From Azospirillum halopraeferens DSM 3675 (GTDB lineage: Bacteria > Pseudomonadota > Alphaproteobacteria > Azospirillales > Azospirillaceae): DNA of 64,000 bases. Both the position numbers and the translations under genes were made by a program. The notes under the pieces are model-generated. The model did not search any database. It saw only the letters and a program-made list of their open reading frames with translations, and was not told where the DNA came from. The stretch is from contig NZ_AUCF01000004.1 in assembly GCF_000429625.1 (NCBI RefSeq), positions 124,001 to 188,000 of the forward strand. The letters run 5' to 3'. Positions 1-6,026 of this stretch are shown piece after piece (the stretch's first letter is position 1; every line of letters begins with the position of its first letter).

Positions 1-529
1 GCAACAGGGCCTCCGACGACGCGGCGAAGCGCACGGCCGCCTGCACCCATTCCACGTCGCGCAAGGGGGCGGCGCCGCTCTTGAGCAGTGACAGGCCGAG
101 GAACAGGGTGCCCAGTCCCAGGAGGGCCCCCAGTGCGTGCCGATAGCGCGCCGATTTGTCCAGGTCCAGGTAATAGCCGATGCCGGTGACGCCCAGCAGG
201 TAGAGGACCGCCAGACGCAGATCCAGCACGGCCAGCAGCACCAGCACCGAGGTGCCCAGGTTCGACCAGGCCACCAGCGGCAGCGCCCTGCGCACGCCGA
301 TCGCCCCGGCGGTGATCAGGTTGATGACGATGAAGGTCGCGGCGTTGGTGCTCTGGGTCAGCGTTCCCAGCAGCGTGCCGGCAACCGCCGCCAGCACCGG
401 GTTGCCGGTTGCCCGACCCAGGACCGCCCGGAACCGCCGTCCGGCCATGTGCTGCAGGTTGCGGCCGATCAGCTTGACCCCGGTGAAGAATAGCCCGAGA
501 CCGCCGAACAGCGTGGCGAACAGATCCAC
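1..529 (-). CDS. Na/Pi cotransporter family protein (3' part outside window)
   Basis: About 176 N-terminal residues of an integral membrane protein; the 3' end lies beyond position 1. Start is GTG at 529 preceded by a GGGGAG ribosome site. The protein opens MDLFATLFGGLGLFFTGVKL and contains the Gln-Ser-Thr-Asn repeat block (GTLTQSTNAATF, about residues 55-66) followed by several hydrophobic segments. This is the pattern of the NptA/YjbB family of sodium-phosphate cotransporters (COG1283). Family members often end in a PhoU-like domain, which cannot be seen here. It begins 14 bases after the stop of the upstream membrane sensor gene, so the two are probably one operon. Confidence 0.8.
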   Translation of the reverse strand, partial: MDLFATLFGGLGLFFTGVKLIGRNLQHMAGRRFRAVLGRATGNPVLAAVAGTLLGTLTQSTNAATFIVINLITAGAIGVRRALPLVAWSNLGTSVLVLLAVLDLRLAVLYLLGVTGIGYYLDLDKSARYRHALGALLGLGTLFLGLSLLKSGAAPLRDVEWVQAAVRFAASSEALL

Positions 530-543
530 CCGCCGTCTCCCCG

Positions 544-1239
544 TCAGTCCCGGCGCCAGGTGGCGCGGACGAGGATGATGCCGACCAGCGCCACCCCCAC
601 CAGCATGCTGGCGACCGCCACCGTGCGCAGCGTGTCGTAGCGCTCCATCCGGGCGGACTCGGTGGTGGCGCGCACCGCGTCGGCGCGCGCCCGCGCCGCC
701 TCGGCCAGGGCATCGATCGTCCGGTCGAACGGACGGTCGATCCCGCGCACCGCCCGGTCCACCGCCGCGACGGCGGCGGGATCGCTGCGGTCGCTGCCCT
801 CCAGCGCCGCCCGGTAGCGCCGGCCCAGCGCTTCGTGTTCGGCCGCCGCTGCCCGCACCTCCGCGGCATCGAGCCCGAGGTCGGCGGCCACGGCGGCCAG
901 TTGGCCGAGCTGTTCGGCCACGCGTCGCTCCTGCGCCTCGAATCCGGCGAGATGGTGCGCGGCGTCACCGGGATCGCTGCCGCGCAGCAGCATGTTCTTC
1001 CATTCCTGGACCTGGATCTTGAAGGCGACCTGCGCTTCGCGGGCGGTGTCGGCGGCATGGGCGAGACGCGCCAGCACCTCCCGGTCGCGGCCCTCCGCGT
1101 CGCCGGCGTAGCGGATGGCGAACAGGCCGATCAGGCTGTTCACCACGAAGACCGCGATCAACGTTCCCGCCAGGGCGATGATCGACCGCCGCCTGTCACC
1201 CGCACCTCCGTAGGTCGGTGTCCGCACCGCTTCGCGCAT
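544..1239 (-). CDS. Membrane-anchored four-helix-bundle sensor without output domain
   Basis: 231 residues. A short basic N-terminus leads into membrane segment 1 (IIALAGTLIAVFVVNSLIG), an extracytoplasmic helical domain of about 150 residues, and membrane segment 2 near the end (TVAVASMLVGVALVGIIL), then only RATWRRD. The stretch AFKIQVQEWKNMLLRG is typical of four-helix-bundle ligand domains of methyl-accepting chemotaxis proteins. HAMP and signalling domains are absent. I chose ATG 1239 because GGAGGG lies just upstream; in-frame ATGs at 1251, 1266 and 1278 are alternatives. It sits directly before the Na/Pi cotransporter gene, so a role in sensing or partnering that transporter is possible but inferred. 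Confidence 0.75.
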   Translation of the reverse strand: MREAVRTPTYGGAGDRRRSIIALAGTLIAVFVVNSLIGLFAIRYAGDAEGRDREVLARLAHAADTAREAQVAFKIQVQEWKNMLLRGSDPGDAAHHLAGFEAQERRVAEQLGQLAAVAADLGLDAAEVRAAAAEHEALGRRYRAALEGSDRSDPAAVAAVDRAVRGIDRPFDRTIDALAEAARARADAVRATTESARMERYDTLRTVAVASMLVGVALVGIILVRATWRRD

Positions 1240-1429
1240 CGGTCCCTCCATCCCGCCGCCGATCATCGGCGCCCGCATGGCTTGGGTGTACAGCGGGAAA
1301 TCTTACGTTGTCCACCGCACCCCGACCGCCGGGCGCGCCACGTTCACCCTTGATGCGGCGGTGGGAATCGTGCTTCCCGTGGACGGTCCGCGCGCCAGGG
1401 GGCGGCGGCAGGGCGGGGAGACGGATGTC

Positions 1430-2287
1430 TTGGCGGCGATCGGTGTCTTCGATTCCGGACACGGCGGGTTGACGGTGCTGCGGGCCCTGACCGAGGCCGC
1501 GCCGGAGCGGCCCTTCGTCTTTCTGGGCGACCATGCCGCCGCACCCTACGGCGCGCGCACGGACGAGGAGATCTATGCCCTGACGTTGCGCGGGGTGGAG
1601 CGGCTGTTCGACCAGGGGTGCCGGCTGGTCGTGCTGGCCTGCAACACCGCGGCGGCGGTGGCGCTGCGCCGTTTGCAGCGGACCTGGCTGCCCGGCCGCC
1701 ATCCCGGCTGCAACGTGCTGGGCGTGCTGGTGCCGATGGTGGAGGCGATCACCCGCGTGCCGTGGATGGTCGAGGAGCCACCGCCCGAGCGCCCGCACGA
1801 GCCGCGCACCGTCGGCATCTTCGCCACGGTGCCGACGGTGGCCAGCGGATCCTACCCCCGCGAGATCGGCAAACGGGCGCCCGACGTGCGCGTCGTGCAG
1901 CAGGCCTGCCCCGAGCTGGTGGCGCTGATCGAGAAGGGAGCGCCCGATGCGGTGCTCGAGCCCCACGTCGCCCGCTACGCCGCCGGCCTGATGGAAACAC
2001 TGGGCGGCGTGCCGCCGGACACGGTGGTGCTGGGGTGCACCCATTACCCGCTGGTGGCCGACCTGTTCGCCCGGGCCCTGCCGCCGGGCGTCGAGGTGCT
2101 GTGCCAGCCCACCCTGGTTGCCCGGTCCCTTGAGAACTATCTGGAACGGCATCCCCGCTTCCTGCCCGCACCGATGCCGCCGGGCGAGACGCTGCGTTTT
2201 CTCACCACCGGCGACGCCGTTCGGGTGGGGGAACTGGCCGGCCGTTTCTTCGGCCGGCGGACGCCCTTCGAGGGCGTCGGCCCCTGA
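1430..2287 (+). CDS. murI: Glutamate racemase
   Basis: Interconverts L- and D-glutamate to supply D-Glu for peptidoglycan. The predicted 285-residue protein begins AAIGVFDSGHGGLTVL, with the catalytic-site Asp8-Ser9. It has both catalytic cysteines: Cys71 in LACNTAAA and Cys203 in LGCTHYPLV, the latter followed by the conserved His. The start is probably TTG at 1430, nine bases after GGGGAG. In-frame upstream starts reach back to 1277, but they would add about 50 residues not typical of the family. It is transcribed divergently from the membrane sensor gene. Confidence 0.88.
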   Translation: MAAIGVFDSGHGGLTVLRALTEAAPERPFVFLGDHAAAPYGARTDEEIYALTLRGVERLFDQGCRLVVLACNTAAAVALRRLQRTWLPGRHPGCNVLGVLVPMVEAITRVPWMVEEPPPERPHEPRTVGIFATVPTVASGSYPREIGKRAPDVRVVQQACPELVALIEKGAPDAVLEPHVARYAAGLMETLGGVPPDTVVLGCTHYPLVADLFARALPPGVEVLCQPTLVARSLENYLERHPRFLPAPMPPGETLRFLTTGDAVRVGELAGRFFGRRTPFEGVGP

Positions 2288-2373
2288 TCCGCCGATGACA
2301 TCCGGCGCCGCCGGGAACCTCCGGCTTGGCCGTCGTGTTCATGGGGCAGGATTCACGCGAGGCGGAGACCCCG

Positions 2374-3219
2374 ATGCGATCGATGCTGCTCGTCGCCGTC
2401 CTGACGGCGGGCGTGCTCGCCGCCGTGCAACCGGCGCGCGCGCAACAGCCGTCGTGCGACGAGCCACTGTCCCGGCTGGATCAGGAGGTCGATGCGCTGG
2501 AAGGCGGTGCGGTGCCGCTGCCTGCCCTGACGCGCGACGAATTGGCCGAGCTGGACAGCCTGCGCCAGGCCGCACGGACCCTGGCGCAGGCGGGCAACGC
2601 CGATGCCTGCGCGCGCGTGGTGCGCCATGCCCTGGGGGTGGCGGAGACCATTCGAACGCCGCGCCTGCTCTCCGCCGACGGGCTACGGTCTTTGCAGCTT
2701 CGCGGGGCCGACGGCGAGGAAGTGGGGGCGATCCAGGAGGTGGTGGTCGACCCGCGCAACGGCCGCATCGCCTACGCGGTGGTCGAACTGGGCGGTTTCC
2801 TCGGCATCGGGGAGCGCTATTTCCCGGTTCCCTGGGCGGTCTTCGAGACGGGGGTGCGCGGCGAGGGGCTGGTGCTGAAGGTGCCCCGTGAACGGTTGGT
2901 GACCGCTCCGCAGTACACCCGCGACCACCGCCCCGACATGTCCGACCGGCAGTGGGCGCTGGCGCTGCACACCTATTACGGGGTGGAGCCCTATTGGCTC
3001 CAGGGCGGCGCCATCCTCGCCGGCCAGGTCGAGCAGGCCGGGCGGAACGCCGAGGCGGTGTCCCGCCTGGAACAGGAGGTCATGCGCCTGTCGCAAAGCG
3101 TCGAGCGGCTGACCCACCGGTTGGAAGAGCCTGAACAGCCCGTTCAGACCGCGCCGGACACGCCCGAGCCGGACACGCCCGCAGCGGAGTCCGAGGGGCC
3201 GCCGGCCCCGGCGCAGTGA
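2374..3219 (+). CDS. Exported PRC-barrel domain protein
   Basis: 281 residues. A signal peptide (MRSMLLVAVLTAGVLAAVQP, cleavage near ARA-QQ) precedes a Cys-containing helical part. A PRC-barrel follows at about residues 95-175, with LQLRGADGEEVGAIQEVVVD and the typical DPRNGRIAYAVVELGGFLGI hallmark. The C-terminus has a short coiled coil (about 225-255) and a Pro/Glu/Thr-rich tail. Start ATG 2374 has GGCGGAGA upstream; an in-frame ATG at 2326 would place residues before the signal peptide. PRC-barrel proteins of this type occur in the periplasm of alphaproteobacteria; the exact role is unknown. Confidence 0.8.
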   Translation: MRSMLLVAVLTAGVLAAVQPARAQQPSCDEPLSRLDQEVDALEGGAVPLPALTRDELAELDSLRQAARTLAQAGNADACARVVRHALGVAETIRTPRLLSADGLRSLQLRGADGEEVGAIQEVVVDPRNGRIAYAVVELGGFLGIGERYFPVPWAVFETGVRGEGLVLKVPRERLVTAPQYTRDHRPDMSDRQWALALHTYYGVEPYWLQGGAILAGQVEQAGRNAEAVSRLEQEVMRLSQSVERLTHRLEEPEQPVQTAPDTPEPDTPAAESEGPPAPAQ

Positions 3220-3268
3220 CGGCCATCCGAGCGGCCGCGGACCACGAGGACTTCACGAGGAGGCAGCG

Positions 3269-3661
3269 ATGGCGAACCGATCCGACGATTACGAACAGGA
3301 TCACGATCTCGATCGCATCATAAACGTCGGCCATACCGAACGGCTGGTGTCGCTGGTCAGCGGCGGTGTCCTGGCCGCCCTGGGCATGCGGCGGCCGAAC
3401 CTGGCCGGCGCGGCCCTGGCCCTGGCCGGCGGTGCCCTGGTGGCGCGCGGCCTGACCGGCTACTGCCCGCTCTACGGACTGGCGGGGACGCGGCGCGGCG
3501 CCGGCATTCCCAACGCGGACGTGGAGGAGGGCCGTCACCCCTACGCCCGCCACCCCGGCGACATCTACCGCGAGCCCGGTGAAGGGGACAAGGTCGACGA
3601 GGCGTCCGAGGAGTCGTTCCCCGCCAGCGATCCGCCCTCCTACACGCCCGGAACCGCCTGA
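3269..3661 (+). CDS. YgaP-like membrane protein (DUF2892 type)
   Basis: 130 residues, starting 49 bases after the PRC-barrel gene and preceded by GAGGAGG. The N-terminal half has NVGHTERLVSLVSGGVLAAL and a second hydrophobic segment (GAALALAGGALVARGLTGY), ending CPLYGLAG, which is the pattern of the YgaP/DUF2892 inner-membrane domain. The C-terminal half is hydrophilic and carries EESFPASDPPSY, a short motif seen at the end of many small alphaproteobacterial stress-associated proteins. The function is not known. Its position after a PRC-barrel protein suggests an envelope role. Confidence 0.75.
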   Translation: MANRSDDYEQDHDLDRIINVGHTERLVSLVSGGVLAALGMRRPNLAGAALALAGGALVARGLTGYCPLYGLAGTRRGAGIPNADVEEGRHPYARHPGDIYREPGEGDKVDEASEESFPASDPPSYTPGTA

Positions 3662-3884
3662 ACCATCCCCGCCGAACATCATGCACATCCATACCGTGTG
3701 CTGCGGTGCGGTCGTTGCCCGCAGCCACGGTAGCATGAAGATTTCATTTCACTTGTCGCAAGTTGCGCCGCGGTTGCGAGTGGTTTATGGTGCGCCGCAC
3801 AAACCCGGTGCGCGCCCGGCCGGCCCGACCACCACGCGAACCACCCGAACGGAACTCACCCGAGCGACAAGGGAATCTGCGGAC

Positions 3885-4658
3885 ATGTCGATGACGTCGT
3901 TGAAGGGAAAGCGCGGCCTGATCGTTGGCATCGCGAACAAGAGCAGCATCGCCTATGGCTGCGCCAAGGCGTGCAAGGATCTGGGTGCCGAAGACCTGGC
4001 AATCACCTATCTCAACGCCAAGGCCGAGGCGCACGTCCGCCCGGTCGCGGAGGAACTGGGTGCGGGCATCTTCATGCCCTGCGACGTCCGCGTCGGCGGC
4101 GAGCTGGAAGCGGTGTTCGCGGAAATCTCCCGCACCTGGGGCCGCCTGGACTTCGTCCTGCATTCGATCGCCTTCGCGCCGCGCGACGATCTGCACGCGC
4201 GCGTGACCGATTGCTCGCGTGACGGCTTCATGATGGCCATGGACGTCTCCTGCCACTCCTTTATCCGCATGGCCCGCCTGGCCGAGCCGCTGATGCCCGA
4301 GGGCGGCTGCCTGCAGACCGTCAGCTTCTATGGCGCCGAGAAGGTCGTCGAGAACTACAACCTGATGGGCCCGGTGAAGGCGGCGCTGGAGAGCGTCACC
4401 CGGTATCTGGCGTACGAGCTGGGACCCAAGGGCATCCGCGTGCACACCCTGTCGCCCGGCCCGCTGGCCACCCGCGCCGCGTCGGGCATCGACCATTTCG
4501 ACGAACTGATGGCCAAGGCCGCCGACCGGGCGCCGCAGCAGCGTCTGGTGACCATCGAGGATGTGGGCGCCTACTCCGCCTTCCTGGCCAGCGATGCGGC
4601 GAAGGCGGTCACCGGCTCGCTGATCTATGTGGATGCCGGCTACAACATCATGGGGTGA
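3885..4658 (+). CDS. fabI: Enoyl-ACP reductase (NADH)
   Basis: 257 residues, the usual FabI length. It catalyses the last reduction of the fatty acid elongation cycle. The N-terminal nucleotide-binding segment GLIVGIANKSSIAYG is the divergent SDR motif specific to FabI. The active site has Tyr149, Tyr158 and Lys165 (Y-x6-K in YNLMGPVKAALES), and the C-terminal LIYVDAGYNIMG is characteristic. ATG 3885 is preceded by AAGGGA. The 223 bases upstream hold no gene and are likely its promoter region. A GC-rich hairpin follows the stop codon. Confidence 0.95.
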   Translation: MSMTSLKGKRGLIVGIANKSSIAYGCAKACKDLGAEDLAITYLNAKAEAHVRPVAEELGAGIFMPCDVRVGGELEAVFAEISRTWGRLDFVLHSIAFAPRDDLHARVTDCSRDGFMMAMDVSCHSFIRMARLAEPLMPEGGCLQTVSFYGAEKVVENYNLMGPVKAALESVTRYLAYELGPKGIRVHTLSPGPLATRAASGIDHFDELMAKAADRAPQQRLVTIEDVGAYSAFLASDAAKAVTGSLIYVDAGYNIMG

Positions 4659-4666
4659 CGGCCGGC

Positions 4667-4704
4667 GGCGGGGGGCGGTGCGGATTGCCGGACCGCTCCC
4701 CGCC
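4667..4704 (+). terminator. GC-rich hairpin after fabI
   Basis: A 13-bp stem (GGCGGGGGGCGGT at 4667-4679 with ACCGCTCCCCGCC at 4692-4704, one G-U pair) starts nine bases after the fabI stop. No T-run follows, so it may act as a pause or Rho-linked terminator or as mRNA 3'-end protection. Confidence 0.45.
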
Positions 4705-4976
4705 GTGGGTGCGTCAAATTGACGTCAGACGAGCGGATGGTTTTTTCCACCGGCTTCTCCGTCGCATAGTGGGCACAGAGTTACCCGAGCAATAATCGGG
4801 ACCGTCGGACCATCCGCCGGCCGCCGCACCGTGGTCAACATCGTTGCCGTTTCATCGCAGGAATGCACCCCCGGATCGGATCATCCGCAGGGCAGATCAA
4901 ACGACAACGAAGCGACATTTCGGTTTCATCGCGCGCGCCGGACGATCATCCGCGGCAGCGACGAGCCGGAGGAGCC
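4705..4976. other. Intergenic region upstream of hemerythrin gene
   Basis: No gene is seen between fabI and the hemerythrin gene. The only notable signal is a perfect inverted repeat CGTCAA-A-TTGACG at 4712-4724, which also contains a consensus-like -35 (TTGACG). No convincing -10 element was found at the right spacing. It could be an operator. Confidence 0.3.
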
Positions 4977-5387
4977 ATGGGTGCCATCATGTGGCGGCGG
5001 CAGCTCAGCGTTGGGCAGCCGTCCATCGACGAGGATCACAAGCACCTGATCGAGTACCTGAACCAGCTCGATACGGCGTTGAACGCGCGCGTCTTCCAGC
5101 CGCAGCGGGTCGCCGTCATCCTGGTGAAGCTGCTGGAGTACACGCGTGAGCATTTCGCGCGCGAAGAAAAGATCATGGAAGCGGTGAAGTACCCCGGGCT
5201 GGCCGAACACCGCCAGCAGCATGCCGAAGGTGTACGCGCCATCAGCGATCTTTCCAATGCCTTTGCCAGGACGCCCAACCACGAGCATGCCGAGCGGATC
5301 TACACCTTCACCGCGGAATGGCTGGTGCGGCACATCATCATGCAGGACACCCAGATCACACCCTACGTGCGCGGGGTCTGGCTGTAG
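4977..5387 (+). CDS. Bacteriohemerythrin
   Basis: 136 residues with a complete set of diiron ligands for an O2-binding single-domain hemerythrin: His21 (DEDHKHL), His59 and Glu63 (HxxxE), His78 and His82 (HxxxH), His119 and Asp124 (HIIMQD). The fold is a four-helix bundle with MW..L.VG..SIDEDH at the N-terminus, as in Bacteroidota and proteobacterial bacteriohemerythrins. ATG 4977 follows GGAGGAG at short spacing; ATG 4989 is an alternative. No fused sensor domain is present, so O2 storage, delivery or sensing by partner is possible. Confidence 0.92.
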   Translation: MGAIMWRRQLSVGQPSIDEDHKHLIEYLNQLDTALNARVFQPQRVAVILVKLLEYTREHFAREEKIMEAVKYPGLAEHRQQHAEGVRAISDLSNAFARTPNHEHAERIYTFTAEWLVRHIIMQDTQITPYVRGVWL

Positions 5388-5460
5388 CGAAGCGGTGCCC
5401 AACGGGCCCCCGGATGCACTATGCTCCGCTCCGTTGCTTGGCTGGACGCGGGGGTGCGCT

Positions 5461-6000
5461 GTGGTGGAACGGACACGATACGCCGGGTGGGCGCGCTCGC
5501 TGCTCGGGGCGGCCTGCCTGATGGGACTGGCCGTCCTGCCGGCCGGCGCCGACGCCGGAAACGGCACCGCCGCGGAGGCGGGCGCCTACGGCCTGTGTGA
5601 TCCGGCCGCGGCCGCCCGGCTGGCCGGGCGGGGCGGCGCGCTGGGGGTGACGCTGCGGCCGGCCGGAGCCTATCGTCTGCCGGACGGCACCCGGTTCGCC
5701 GGAGCGCGGGTCATGGTGGTGGAGCCCGGCGGGGCGGCGGCGGCGGCCGGTATCCGCAGCGGCGACATCCTGTATGCGGTGGACGGCACCGTCTTCGCCA
5801 CCGCAGACGACCTCCGGCGCTTTCTGGGCGCCCACGCCCCGGGGCAGACCGTGCGCGTCGAACTGCTGCGGCGCGGCACCCGGGCGCGGCTGTTCGCCGA
5901 TGTGCCGCTGGCCGGCACGGCGACCGACGCCGCTCCCGGCGTCCTGCCGTGGCTGGGCGAGTCCCTGTTCGGCAGCGGCGCGCGGCCGTCCTGCCGCTGA
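5461..6000 (+). CDS. Exported PDZ-domain protein
   Basis: 179 residues. GTG 5461 with GGGGG upstream begins a signal peptide (ARSLLGAACLMGLAVLPAGADA). One PDZ domain follows at about residues 60-150: LGVTLRP, then VMVVEPGGAAAAAGIRSGDI, LYAVDGTVFATADDLRRFL and VRVELLRRG. No protease catalytic domain is present. Stand-alone periplasmic PDZ proteins usually act as adaptors; the partner is unknown. The gene is convergent with the GGDEF/EAL gene, and their stop codons lie in the two arms of one hairpin. Confidence 0.8.
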   Translation: MVERTRYAGWARSLLGAACLMGLAVLPAGADAGNGTAAEAGAYGLCDPAAAARLAGRGGALGVTLRPAGAYRLPDGTRFAGARVMVVEPGGAAAAAGIRSGDILYAVDGTVFATADDLRRFLGAHAPGQTVRVELLRRGTRARLFADVPLAGTATDAAPGVLPWLGESLFGSGARPSCR

Positions 6001-6026
6001 CCCGTACGGCGGCCGGGAACGGGTCA
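5998..6026. terminator. Shared hairpin between convergent genes
   Basis: Perfect 8-bp arms TGACCCGT (5998-6005) and ACGGGTCA (6019-6026). The left arm begins with the stop codon of the PDZ gene, and the right arm ends with the complement of the stop codon of the GGDEF/EAL gene. It probably serves both transcripts. No T-run is seen on either strand. Confidence 0.4.

Noticed and set aside
137-493. Long plus-strand frame opposite the cotransporter gene
   Set aside because: The minus strand encodes a recognisable transporter with ribosome site; the plus frame is Gln/Arg-rich shadow sequence typical of high-GC DNA.
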